Below are positions 9,341 to 19,146 of a stretch of 64,000 bases of DNA, in pieces. The notes under the pieces were generated by a model. It was not told where the DNA came from. It did not search any database and saw nothing but the letters and a program-made list of their open reading frames with translations. The position numbers and the translations under genes are program-made. Source of the stretch: an uncultured Bacilli bacterium (GTDB taxonomy: Bacteria > Bacillota_I > Bacilli_A > RF39 > UBA660); assembly GCA_947628565.1 (NCBI GenBank), contig CANRAH010000007.1, forward strand, positions 1 through 64,000. The letters run 5' to 3'. Numbering within the stretch: position 1 is the first letter of the stretch; each line of letters opens with the position of its first letter.

Positions 9341-10129
9341 ATGAAAAAAGGTTTTACATTAATAGAGCTACTTGCTGTAATAGTGATACTGGCAATAATT
9401 TATCTAATTGCAACTCCAATAGTATTAAATATAATAAATGATACAAAGGAATCATCAAATAAAAGGAGCATAGAGCAATACGCTAAAGCAATAGAAAATG
9501 CAATAGCAAGAGAAGAATTAAATGGCAATGAAATAGAGCCAGGAGATTTAAATGAGGAATTTTTAAAAACTGTAGAATATAATGGCTCAGAAGTATTATG
9601 TAAAACAAATAAATTATATAAAGATGGGGCATTATATTTAGCAGATTGTAAAGTAGATGGAAAAGAAGTAAAATATGAATATGGAGAATATGTAGAAAAA
9701 CAGATAACGGCAGGTCAATATTATTGGTATGGCATCGACATAAATGATAAACACTACATAGAAGGGAATATATCTAATGAAAGTGCGGCATTACCAACAA
9801 ATTTGTTAGATACTCCACCAGCAGGAAAAACTTACTATTTGAAATTACATACAGATGATGGAAAAAATACAACAGCAGCATACATCTGTATTAAAAAAGA
9901 CGGAAATGAATATTGTTTAAAAGGATTTGATCCAGAAGCATATACCTCAAATCAAGAAATAATGGAAAAAGCATTTGATGAAAGTTCTCTGATGTTTGGC
10001 GATGCTTATTTATTACATACTGATGGATCGCCTTTTGTGCTTGTTAGTGTGGATGGCGATGTGAGTGTGTATGATGATACTGGTACTTGCGATTTGACGG
10101 TTAGTGAGGGCTCTTTCTCTTGCCATTAA
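9341..10129 (+). CDS. Type IV pilin-like protein with class III-type prepilin leader
   Basis: MKKGFTLIELLAVIVILAIIYLIATPIVLNIINDTKESSNKRSIEQYAKAIE; RBS aggagg. Confidence 0.85.
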   Translation: MKKGFTLIELLAVIVILAIIYLIATPIVLNIINDTKESSNKRSIEQYAKAIENAIAREELNGNEIEPGDLNEEFLKTVEYNGSEVLCKTNKLYKDGALYLADCKVDGKEVKYEYGEYVEKQITAGQYYWYGIDINDKHYIEGNISNESAALPTNLLDTPPAGKTYYLKLHTDDGKNTTAAYICIKKDGNEYCLKGFDPEAYTSNQEIMEKAFDESSLMFGDAYLLHTDGSPFVLVSVDGDVSVYDDTGTCDLTVSEGSFSCH

Positions 10130-10404
10130 GCCCTGTACTCAAGCATCTATAGTCTTTAATTTCTAATTTGTCATAAGGCAAATTAAATAGTTCTCATGCA
10201 TGATTAGGAAATGCATCGATGTCTTTTTAGAACATTGACAAGCATTTTTTATGATGTAATTAAATAAGAATAAATTTTAAATTAAGTTGATCATTTATAA
10301 ATACTTGATATTAATAAAAATACTACTTTCATAATGATATTTTTATTCTACCTTTAGTGTATCAAACATTATGAAAAGTGTTAAAGCTAATACGAGGTGA
10401 AAGA

Positions 10405-10920
10405 ATGAATCAAGGAAGTATTGTAAAGTTTATATTGGAATTAAGACGGGAAAAATGCTTAACTCAAATGGAACTTGTGAATAAATTGGGTGTTACTGAT
10501 ATGTTAGTAAATGAGAAAATGACAGATGTATGTCGGTTTATCATTAATAAGACCGCTTTGTGAAATATTGATATATCTATTAACTAATTATTGAGAGGGA
10601 AAAGACTAGTTAAAGAAGAGTATCAAAAAAATTAGAAGAAAATATAATAAAGATTAGTTTAACTATTTAAAAAAAGAATGCGTTTAAAACTTTAAAAACA
10701 GTTTTAATAAACTATATTATCTACAATTTTTTTATTTATTCTATTAATATTATCATTTATAATTAAGACTTAATATAATCATAAACATATAGAGTTAGAT
10801 GAAAGTAAAGTAACATTTAATAAGATTTCAAAGAAAATATATTATAAAGATAAACTTATTTGAAATTCTAGTATAAAAATAGATGAGCGTTTTTAAGTAT
10901 AAAATTATAATATTTACATA
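10405..10920 (+). pseudogene. Decayed XRE-family regulator with C-terminal TM region
   Basis: MNQGSIVKFILELRREKCLTQMELVNKLGVTD then loss of frame; downstream fragments in shifted frames read LLRGKRLVKEEYQKKLEENI and HIELDESKVTFNKISKKIYYKDKLI. Confidence 0.65.
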
Positions 10921-11020
10921 TATTAATAAAAAGCACTTGCTATTTTTAAAATAATTTGATAAACTATGTAAGTAATTAAATTTCTATGGCTATTATTAGT
11001 CATGGCGGGAGGAGAGAAAA

Positions 11021-11239
11021 ATGAAAAAAGGTATTCATCCAGAATTTGTTGAAACAGAAGTTAAATGTGCTTGTGGTAATACTTTTACAGTAAAATCTAC
11101 TAAAAAGGATTTACACTTAGAGGTTTGCAATAAATGTCATCCTTATTATGCAACAGGAAAAGAAAATTCTTTAGTTTCTAGAACTGGACGTGTTGAAAAA
11201 TTTAATCGTAAATATGGATTTACAAAAGAAGCCAAATAG
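11021..11239 (+). CDS. rpmE: 50S ribosomal protein L31, zinc-ribbon form
   Basis: [48 protein letters not shown]. Confidence 0.96.
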   Translation: MKKGIHPEFVETEVKCACGNTFTVKSTKKDLHLEVCNKCHPYYATGKENSLVSRTGRVEKFNRKYGFTKEAK

Positions 11240-11249
11240 GCTTTTTTTC
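11229..11249 (+). terminator. Terminator overlapping the rpmE 3' end
   Basis: aagcc-aaata-ggcttttttt. Confidence 0.75.
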
Positions 11250-11278
11250 TTGACAAAATTATTTTTTTGTACTATTAT
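11250..11278 (+). promoter_or_regulatory. Sigma-A type promoter
   Basis: TTGACA-17 nt-TATTAT upstream of the 11303 ORF. Confidence 0.75.
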
Positions 11279-11302
11279 ATATCCGCATAAAGGGGGGATA
11301 AT

Positions 11303-11764
11303 ATGACAAAAGATATTTATAGTAATTTATTAAAAATATATAAAGATAAATTATATAAAAAAAACATTAGATTAAATACATATGAATATGTAAAAAGCAT
11401 TATCAAAATATCTTTACAAGAATATTCAAAAATGCAATTAAACGATAGATTAATTTTCAATGTACATTTATTAGATGATAATTTAGAAAATGATTATTTA
11501 AGAACAGATTTTTTTGAGTATAAAAGATATAATAAAAATTATTTATCTAAAGGAGATATTAGAGTATCATCAAATTGTGATGTTTTAATATCAAAAAAAC
11601 TTTTTAATACTTTATTTAGTAAACTATGTAGTAATATATTTACAGTTAAAAACGGTGATGTGATTATCTTTAAAATTATATTAGATATAAAAAGCATAGA
11701 AAAAATTATAAATTTATTATTAATATATAATAAGAAAAAAGAAAAAGCTTATATTCAAAAATAA
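11303..11764 (+). CDS. Hypothetical protein
   Basis: 153-aa ORF with promoter, RBS (aggggggata) and terminator at 11742-11772. Confidence 0.7.
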   Translation: MTKDIYSNLLKIYKDKLYKKNIRLNTYEYVKSIIKISLQEYSKMQLNDRLIFNVHLLDDNLENDYLRTDFFEYKRYNKNYLSKGDIRVSSNCDVLISKKLFNTLFSKLCSNIFTVKNGDVIIFKIILDIKSIEKIINLLLIYNKKKEKAYIQK

Positions 11765-11772
11765 GCTTTTTT
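11742..11772 (+). terminator. Terminator
   Basis: aaaaagcttat-tcaaaaat-ataagctttttt region. Confidence 0.7.
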
Positions 11773-11817
11773 AGTATTTAATTATAAATTTTGCAAATAA
11801 TAACATTAGGTGATTTT

Positions 11818-12540
11818 ATGAATATAGATTTTGCTGAATTAGGCAATGTAACATTAAGAGCTTTATCATCGTTAGTTACTTTATTTTTGGTAACTAAAAT
11901 GTTGGGTAAAAAACAGGTTTCTCAGTTATCGTTATTTGATTATGTTATAGGAATTTCAATAGGTAATTTTGCAGCAGAAATGACTATTAATTTAGAATCA
12001 AATGAGATAAACGGAATAATAGCTGTATTAATATTTGGATTAGTTGCTTATTTAATCTCTTATGGAACAATCAAAAGTATATGTTTAAGAAGATTTTTTA
12101 TGGGTACTCCTACAATAATAATTCAAAACGGAAAAATACTTGAAAAAAATCTAAGAAAAGTTAAATTTGATATCAATGATATGTTGGAAGAAGTAAGAAG
12201 CAATGGTTATTTTGATCTTTCTCAAGTAGAATTTGCGGTTATGGAGGCTAATGGTAAACTTAGTATACTCCCTAAAGCTCAATATAGACCTGTAACACCC
12301 TCTGATATGAAATTAAAGGTTAATAAAGAAAGTTTGTGTTCAAATGTAATAATAGATAGTAAAATAATGCACAAAAATCTATTAAATATGAATAAAACTG
12401 AAGATTGGTTGAATAAAGAGTTGAAGGTTAAAGGTTATAATGACCTTTCAAAAATATTACTAGCAACCCTTGATATAAATGATAAAATAGTTATATATGA
12501 AAAAAATATAAATGAAAAATCTAAAGATATATTGGAGTAA
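11818..12540 (+). CDS. DUF421/YetF-family membrane protein
   Basis: VTLFLVTKMLGKKQVSQLSLFDYVIGISIGNFAAEM; start moved to ATG with gGTGAT RBS. Confidence 0.88.
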   Translation: MNIDFAELGNVTLRALSSLVTLFLVTKMLGKKQVSQLSLFDYVIGISIGNFAAEMTINLESNEINGIIAVLIFGLVAYLISYGTIKSICLRRFFMGTPTIIIQNGKILEKNLRKVKFDINDMLEEVRSNGYFDLSQVEFAVMEANGKLSILPKAQYRPVTPSDMKLKVNKESLCSNVIIDSKIMHKNLLNMNKTEDWLNKELKVKGYNDLSKILLATLDINDKIVIYEKNINEKSKDILE

Positions 12541-12627
12541 TTTGTAAAAATATGTAAACAAATTAAAAAATATATTAAAATAAGTGACAAAAAAACATAT
12601 ATTTGATATATTAATATTGGTGATATA

Positions 12628-13074
12628 ATGATAAGACATTTTTGTGCTTCAGCTTTTGTTATAAACCCCTATAACAAAAAAATATTATTAATAAAGCATA
12701 AGAAAAATAAAAAATGGACGCAACCAGGAGGACATATTGAAGGAAATGAAACACCAGAAGAGGCTGCAGTAAGAGAAGTTTTCGAGGAAACTGGAATTAG
12801 AATAAAGCTATTAGGCGAAAGATTTCCAAGGGAAGAAGATTTTATTAGACCTCTTGGTATACAAAAAAATAGAAGAACTACAAATGATGGTGAAACGCAT
12901 ATGCATGTAGATATAATATATGCAGCAATTCCAAATGATGAATCTAATGTTGTCTTAAATAGTTTAGAAAGTGACGATATTGGTTGGTTTTCTCGTGATG
13001 AGTTAGATTTTATAGATTGTTTCCCAGATATAAAAATAACTATGGATTATATACTTAAGCACATAATTAAATAA
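12628..13074 (+). CDS. NUDIX hydrolase
   Basis: GGHIEGNETPEEAAVREVFEETGI (Nudix box). Confidence 0.93.
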   Translation: MIRHFCASAFVINPYNKKILLIKHKKNKKWTQPGGHIEGNETPEEAAVREVFEETGIRIKLLGERFPREEDFIRPLGIQKNRRTTNDGETHMHVDIIYAAIPNDESNVVLNSLESDDIGWFSRDELDFIDCFPDIKITMDYILKHIIK

Positions 13075-13089
13075 TGTGCTTTTATTTTA
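13058..13089 (+). terminator. Terminator after NUDIX gene
   Basis: aagcacat-N9-atgtgcttttatttt. Confidence 0.7.
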
Positions 13090-13156
13090 AATATATATTT
13101 GCTTTTTTTTTAAAGTGTGCTATAATTGTAAACGTATTTTGAAGGAAGTGTTTCAA

Positions 13157-14974
13157 ATGGAAAAAAGAAATATAGCAATTATTGCGCATGTAGACCATGG
13201 TAAAACTACACTTGTTGATAAACTTTTAGAAGCAAGTGGGACTTTTAGAGAAAATGAGGAAGTTAAAGAAAGGGCATTAGATTCTAATGCTATAGAAAGA
13301 GAACGTGGAATTACAATATTAGCTAAAACGACTTCTATAAATTATAAAGGTTACAAAATAAATATATTGGATACACCAGGACATGCTGATTTTGGTGGCG
13401 AAGTAGAACGTATCATGAATATGGTAGATGGTGTATTGTTAGTTGTCGATGCATACGAAGGTACAATGCCTCAAACAAGATTTGTTTTAAAAAAGGCATT
13501 AGAAGCTAAAGTAAAGCCAATTGTTGTTGTAAATAAAATAGATAAAGCATCAGCTCGTCCAAAAGAAGTAGTTGATGAAGTAATGGATCTTTTTATAGAA
13601 CTTGGTGCAGAAATTGAAGATTTAGATTTCAAAGTTGTATACGCATCAGCAATCAATGGTACATCTAGTTTTAGTGATGATCCTAGTATGCAAGAAAAGG
13701 ATATGACTAAAATACTTGATATGATTATTGAAAACATACCAGCTCCAAAAGAAGAACAAGGATCTTTACAATTTCAACCAGCTTTATTAGATTATAATGA
13801 TTTTGTTGGTAGAATAGGAATTGGTCTTGTAAAAAGGGGAAGTATAAAAGTAAATCAAATGGTAAGTTGTGTTAGACTTGATGGTTCTATAAAACAGTTT
13901 AGAGTTGCAAAGTTATTTGGCTTTTTAGGACTAAAAAGAATAGAGATAGAAGAAGCTACTTGTGGTGATATTGTAGGTATAGCAGGACTTTCTGATATAT
14001 CCGTAGGAGAAACTATTTGTGACGTTGGACAAATTGATCCACTACCTATACTTAGAATAGATGAACCAACACTTCAAATGACATTTGGTGTTAATACAAG
14101 TCCATTTTGTGGTAGAGAAGGAAAAATAGTAACTGCTCGTAAAATAGAGGAAAGATTGTTAAAAGAAACTGAAAAAGATGTTTCACTTAAAGTAGAACCT
14201 GTTGAAGGTGATGGAGAATCATTTATTGTATCAGGAAGAGGAGAATTACACTTATCAATTTTAATAGAAAACATGAGAAGAGAAGGCTTCGAACTTCAAG
14301 TTTCTAAACCAGTTATAATAAGAAAAGAAATAAATGGTGTCATGTGTGAACCTTTTGAAGATGTTCAAATAGATGTTAAAGAAGAGTATGTTGGACCAGT
14401 GATAGAAGCATTGGGTGCACGTGAAGGAACATTAGAAAACATGACAAACAAAGATAATCAAGTAAAACTTCATTATACTGTTCCAACAAGGGGACTAATA
14501 GGATTTACAACTGAATTTATGACTATGACAAAGGGCTATGGAATAATAAACCATACATTTAAAGAATATAGAAAAGAAGCTGGACTTAAAGTTGGAACAA
14601 GAAAAAATGGCGTTTTAGTATCTATGGAAAATGGTAAAGCAACTGCTTATTCACTTGGTAATTTAGAGGATAGAGGAGTTATGTTTATAGAACCAGGTGT
14701 TGAAGTTTATGAAGGAATGATTGTAGGAGAAAATAATCATGATAATGATCTTGCTGTAAACGTAGTAAAAGGTAAAAATTTAACTAATACAAGAAGTTCA
14801 AGCAAAGATCATACTGTTGTTTTAAAACGTCCTAGAAATATGAGCCTAGAACTATGTCTTGATTATATTGCTGATGATGAACTTGTTGAAATTACGCCTT
14901 TAAATTATAGGATGAGAAAAAAAATCTTAAATACAGAGCAAAGGAAAAAAATTGATGCAAAAAAGTATAGCTAA
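13157..14974 (+). CDS. typA: Ribosome-associated translational GTPase TypA/BipA
   Basis: [20 protein letters not shown]...[15 protein letters not shown]...[15 protein letters not shown]; BipA C-terminal [23 protein letters not shown]. Confidence 0.96.
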   Translation: MEKRNIAIIAHVDHGKTTLVDKLLEASGTFRENEEVKERALDSNAIERERGITILAKTTSINYKGYKINILDTPGHADFGGEVERIMNMVDGVLLVVDAYEGTMPQTRFVLKKALEAKVKPIVVVNKIDKASARPKEVVDEVMDLFIELGAEIEDLDFKVVYASAINGTSSFSDDPSMQEKDMTKILDMIIENIPAPKEEQGSLQFQPALLDYNDFVGRIGIGLVKRGSIKVNQMVSCVRLDGSIKQFRVAKLFGFLGLKRIEIEEATCGDIVGIAGLSDISVGETICDVGQIDPLPILRIDEPTLQMTFGVNTSPFCGREGKIVTARKIEERLLKETEKDVSLKVEPVEGDGESFIVSGRGELHLSILIENMRREGFELQVSKPVIIRKEINGVMCEPFEDVQIDVKEEYVGPVIEALGAREGTLENMTNKDNQVKLHYTVPTRGLIGFTTEFMTMTKGYGIINHTFKEYRKEAGLKVGTRKNGVLVSMENGKATAYSLGNLEDRGVMFIEPGVEVYEGMIVGENNHDNDLAVNVVKGKNLTNTRSSSKDHTVVLKRPRNMSLELCLDYIADDELVEITPLNYRMRKKILNTEQRKKIDAKKYS

Positions 14975-14983
14975 TGCTATACT

Positions 14984-15232
14984 TTATTTTTTGTTAATTT
15001 CTACATTTTTATCAAAAAAATCTCTAATATCGCAATCTAGAACTGATGCTATATCTTCAAGAGTATCTATTGAGATAGTTTGATGGGTGACTGATTCTAG
15101 TTTAGCTATAAAACTATCACTTAGATAAAGTGCTTCAGCAAGTTCTCTTTGCTTAAGACCCTTCTTAATTCTATATTTTTTAATATTTTTGCCAATAATA
15201 TTATAAATATCTGACTTTTTATTTATAGTCAT
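14984..15232 (-). CDS. Small XRE-family HTH regulator
   Basis: IGKNIKKYRIKKGLKQRELAEALYLSDSFIAKLE. Confidence 0.88.
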   Translation of the reverse strand: MTINKKSDIYNIIGKNIKKYRIKKGLKQRELAEALYLSDSFIAKLESVTHQTISIDTLEDIASVLDCDIRDFFDKNVEINKK

Positions 15233-15288
15233 ACTACCACCAACTTAATTTTCTCATATATTATTTAAATATTTCATAGACAACTAAT

Positions 15289-16245
15289 CTATAAAATCAA
15301 CAAATTACTAATTAAATCTTTATAATTTATATTAGAATTTTTCATAAGAATTGGATACATACTAATATCGGTAAAACCTGGCATAGTATTTATCTCATTA
15401 AAATAAAGTTTATTATTATCCAAATCATATAAAAAATCTAGTCTAGAAAGCTTGGAACAACCAAGTATGTTAAATATTAATTTACTATAATTTTTAATTT
15501 CTTTTTTAATATTATTATTTATATTTGATATTATAGTTTCGGTATCCTTTTCATATTTAGAATTATAGTCATACCAGCAACCATTATTTATTATTTCCCC
15601 AATATCAGAAATTATTAATTTATTTTTATTTTCTAATATTGCACATTCTAATTCTCTATTATTTTTTATAAATTTTTCAATAATTATGTTTTTATCATAT
15701 TTTGAAGCTTCTTTTATTGCTTTTTTTAAATCGTGCTTATTATATGCAACATTTATTCCAATAGATGAACCACATTTTGATGGTTTAACTATAACAGGAT
15801 ATTTAATATTCTTTAAATCTAAATTTTTGTTATATATTGTGTATGGAACCTGTGGAATTGAATATTTTTCAAGCATAAGTTTAGTTAGTAGTTTATCATA
15901 AGATATTAAACTGCTATGATAATTACATCCAACATATTTAATATTAAACATTTCAAATAAACTTTGAATTTTACCATCTTCACCAACATTACCATGTATC
16001 ATAGGAAATACTATATCAAATGATTTAAAATATTCAATTATATTATCTATTTTTCTATTGTTTATATTTTTCCAAGATTTAGGCACATAATTATTTTTTA
16101 ATTCATATAATTCATTATTTAAAGTAAAACCTGCAACTTTATAATCAAAAAGTGATGTATCTATGTTTTTAATTATAAAATTAACGGATTTAATTGATAT
16201 TTCGTGTTCATAAGAGTTTGCACCAAATAAAATTAAAACTTTCAT
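15289..16245 (-). CDS. ddl: D-alanine--D-alanine ligase
   Basis: GANSYEHEISIKSV...MIHGNVGEDGKIQ...PVIVKPSKCGSSIG...LYFNEINTMPGFT. Confidence 0.92.
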   Translation of the reverse strand: MKVLILFGANSYEHEISIKSVNFIIKNIDTSLFDYKVAGFTLNNELYELKNNYVPKSWKNINNRKIDNIIEYFKSFDIVFPMIHGNVGEDGKIQSLFEMFNIKYVGCNYHSSLISYDKLLTKLMLEKYSIPQVPYTIYNKNLDLKNIKYPVIVKPSKCGSSIGINVAYNKHDLKKAIKEASKYDKNIIIEKFIKNNRELECAILENKNKLIISDIGEIINNGCWYDYNSKYEKDTETIISNINNNIKKEIKNYSKLIFNILGCSKLSRLDFLYDLDNNKLYFNEINTMPGFTDISMYPILMKNSNINYKDLISNLLIL

Positions 16246-16333
16246 AAAATCACCTATTAAATTTTATGATTAATTTAAAAATTTATTTTAAAATTGATTT
16301 AATATGGTATAATATCAATAAGGATATGATTTT

Positions 16334-17308
16334 ATGGAAGAATTATTTTTAAAACTTAATTTAATAATAAAGGAATATGACAGTTTTATAATTATGGGAC
16401 ATAAGAATCCAGATTTAGATTCGTTAGGCTCATCTTTAGGTCTATGTGAAATAATTGAATCATTTAATAAAAAAGCATATTTATTTTTGAATGATAAACA
16501 TTTAGAAAAATATAATGAAAATATAAACCAAGCATTTAATAAAATGAAAAAAGATATAATATGTGTAAATGAAAATACTTATAAAAATGTAACTGGTAAG
16601 ACACTTCTTATATTAACTGATGTTCACACTAAAGAAAGGGTAGAATATCCTCAAGTGTGTGATGAATACGATTTAATAATATTAGATCATCATATAAAAA
16701 ATAAAAATTATATTAAAAATTCAAAATTTATGTATATTGATTCAAATTTATCTAGTATGAGTGAACTTATAGCCTATTTTGCTAATTATAGTAATGTTTC
16801 TCTTGATTATGTAATTGCAACAATACTTCTTGCAGGAATTGAAATAGATACTAACAGTTTTAATTTAAAAACAACAAATAAAACTTATGAAGCCGCATCA
16901 ATTTTAATGGATATGGGAGCAGATTCAATACTTAAACAGGAACTATTAAAAGAATCAATGGATGATTATGTAAAGAGAGCTAATTATATAAAAACAAGTT
17001 TTATGATAACTGATAATATTGCAATGTGTTTGATAAATGATAAAGTGTCTGACATAACTTTAGCTGAAGTTTCAGAAGAATTACTCAATTTTGAGGATAT
17101 AGAGGCATCGTTCACTTTAGGAAAATTAAATAATAGTACAATTGGTGTAAGTGCGCGATCAATTGGTAAAATAGATGTAGGAATGATTATGAAAGAAATG
17201 GGTGGTGGAGGACATAGTTCCAATGCTGCTTGTCAAATTAATGGAAAAACAATGAAGGAAATTAAAGGAGAAATAATAAGATTAGTAAAAGATATTCTAA
17301 AAGCCTAA
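16334..17308 (+). CDS. DHH/DHHA1 phosphoesterase, GdpP-like catalytic part without membrane/PAS/GGDEF regions
   Basis: MGHKNPDLDSLGSSLGL...ILDHHIKN...GIEIDTNSF...GGGGHSSNAACQI; upstream of rplI and dnaB as gdpP is in Bacillus. Confidence 0.88.
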   Translation: MEELFLKLNLIIKEYDSFIIMGHKNPDLDSLGSSLGLCEIIESFNKKAYLFLNDKHLEKYNENINQAFNKMKKDIICVNENTYKNVTGKTLLILTDVHTKERVEYPQVCDEYDLIILDHHIKNKNYIKNSKFMYIDSNLSSMSELIAYFANYSNVSLDYVIATILLAGIEIDTNSFNLKTTNKTYEAASILMDMGADSILKQELLKESMDDYVKRANYIKTSFMITDNIAMCLINDKVSDITLAEVSEELLNFEDIEASFTLGKLNNSTIGVSARSIGKIDVGMIMKEMGGGGHSSNAACQINGKTMKEIKGEIIRLVKDILKA

Positions 17309-17322
17309 AAAGCTTTTTTTCT
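17299..17322 (+). terminator. Terminator
   Basis: aaaagc-ctaaaaa-gcttttttt. Confidence 0.6.
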
Positions 17323-17365
17323 TTTGAAAATTATAGTATAATATTAATAGACTTAAGGAGGAAAT

Positions 17366-17803
17366 ATGAAAATAATACTTTTGAACGATGTAAAAAAGCA
17401 AGGTAAAAAGGGCGATATTTTAAATGTTAAAGATGGGTATGGAACATTTTTAATAAATAAAAAAGATGCAACTTTAGCGACTGTTAGTAGTGTAAATAAG
17501 TTGGATAAAGATAATAAAGAAAAAGAAAGACAAGAATTAAATACAATAAAAGAAATGGAAACATTAAAAGAAAAAATAGAAAAATTAACCCTTACATTTA
17601 AAGTGAAAACAGGTTCTAATGATAAAGTATTTGGGAGTATCAGTCCAAAGCAAATAATTGAAAGTTTAAAAAACAAAGGATATACTATAGATAAAAAGCA
17701 AATAAAATTAGATGATTCTATAAGTACTTTAGGATTTCATACAGTAGAAATTATTCTTCATAAAAAGGTAACAGCTAAAGTAAAAGTAGAATTGATAAAG
17801 TAG
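17366..17803 (+). CDS. rplI: 50S ribosomal protein L9
   Basis: MKIILLNDVKKQGKKGDILNVKDGYGTFLI. Confidence 0.96.
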   Translation: MKIILLNDVKKQGKKGDILNVKDGYGTFLINKKDATLATVSSVNKLDKDNKEKERQELNTIKEMETLKEKIEKLTLTFKVKTGSNDKVFGSISPKQIIESLKNKGYTIDKKQIKLDDSISTLGFHTVEIILHKKVTAKVKVELIK

Positions 17804-17810
17804 GTGAAAA

Positions 17811-19139
17811 ATGAACAGAGAAGTACCTCATAATATAGATGCGGAACAATCTGTATTAGGAGCAATTTTTTTATCAAAAAAGGCATTGCAAAAAGCCTTA
17901 GAAACGCTTGATCAAAGTGAGTTTTATTTGGATAGTCATGCTAAGATATTTGAATGTATTAAATCTCTTGATGCTAAGGGTAGTATTGTTGATATAACAA
18001 CGGTAGCAAATGAATTAAACAATAGAAATTGGTTAAAATCTATTGGAGATATAGATTATTTAACAGAAATAATTGAAAGTGTTCCATCAGCTGCTAATAT
18101 AGATGAATATATAAAAATAGTAGAGGATAAAGCAGTTCTTAGAAGACTTATAGATGAAGCAACAAGTATAATTACAGATAGTTATAATATGACAAATAAT
18201 ATAAACGATGTAATAGAAGAGGCAGAGAAAAAAATATTTGATGTTTCTAAAAGTCTTAGAAGTAACGAATTCAAATCTATACAGGATGTACTTTATAAAA
18301 CACAGGCTGATTTGGAAAAATTAGCTGAAAATAAAGGTGCCATAACAGGAATACCCTGCGGATTCTATGAACTTGATAAGATAACATCAGGATTTCATCC
18401 ACATGAATTAATTATAATAGCTGCTCGTCCTGGTATGGGAAAAACTGCTATAGCTTTAAATATTGTCACTAACGTAGCTATTAATTCTAAAAAAACAGTA
18501 GCGTTATTTAATATGGAAATGGGTGCCGAACAGCTTGCAACGCGTATGCTATCAAGTGTTGGCCAAATTGATGGATCTAAACTTAAAACAGGTGCTTTAG
18601 AACATTCTGATTGGAAAAGAGTAAACGAAGCTATAAGTAGGCTTTCAAACACAAAAATATATATAGATGATAATGCAGGAAATACTGTTGGAGAAATAAG
18701 AGGTAAGTGTAGAAGACTTAAAACAAGTCCAAGTGGGCTTGATTTAGTTGTTATTGATTATTTAACACTTATTCAAGGTACAAGTAAAAATGGAGCTAAC
18801 AGACAACAAGAAGTTGCAGACATATCACGTGCTCTAAAAACAATGGCTATGGAATTAGATGTCCCTGTGATTGCATTATCTCAACTTTCACGTGGTATAG
18901 AACAACGTGTAGATAAAAAGCCTATGTTAAGCGATTTAAGGGAATCAGGAGCAATAGAGCAAGATGCTGATATTGTTGCATTTTTACATTGTACAGATGA
19001 AGAAAGAGAAAAGGAAAATAGCTTAATGGAATTTATTATAAGGAAACATCGTAATGGACCACTTGCTGAAATCCCGTTACTTTTTCAAAGAGCAACAAGT
19101 ACGTTTGTAAACGTTGCAAAAGTAAAAGAAGAAAATTAG
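17811..19139 (+). CDS. dnaB: Replicative DNA helicase
   Basis: VPHNIDAEQSVLGAIF...IIAARPGMGKTAIALNI...LVVIDYLTLIQG. Confidence 0.97.
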   Translation: MNREVPHNIDAEQSVLGAIFLSKKALQKALETLDQSEFYLDSHAKIFECIKSLDAKGSIVDITTVANELNNRNWLKSIGDIDYLTEIIESVPSAANIDEYIKIVEDKAVLRRLIDEATSIITDSYNMTNNINDVIEEAEKKIFDVSKSLRSNEFKSIQDVLYKTQADLEKLAENKGAITGIPCGFYELDKITSGFHPHELIIIAARPGMGKTAIALNIVTNVAINSKKTVALFNMEMGAEQLATRMLSSVGQIDGSKLKTGALEHSDWKRVNEAISRLSNTKIYIDDNAGNTVGEIRGKCRRLKTSPSGLDLVVIDYLTLIQGTSKNGANRQQEVADISRALKTMAMELDVPVIALSQLSRGIEQRVDKKPMLSDLRESGAIEQDADIVAFLHCTDEEREKENSLMEFIIRKHRNGPLAEIPLLFQRATSTFVNVAKVKEEN

Positions 19140-19146
19140 GTGAATT

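Noticed and set aside
9341-10377. Complete diversity-generating retroelement at the pilin gene
   Set aside because: No reverse transcriptase, accessory protein or template repeat found in the window; only a compositional shift is visible.
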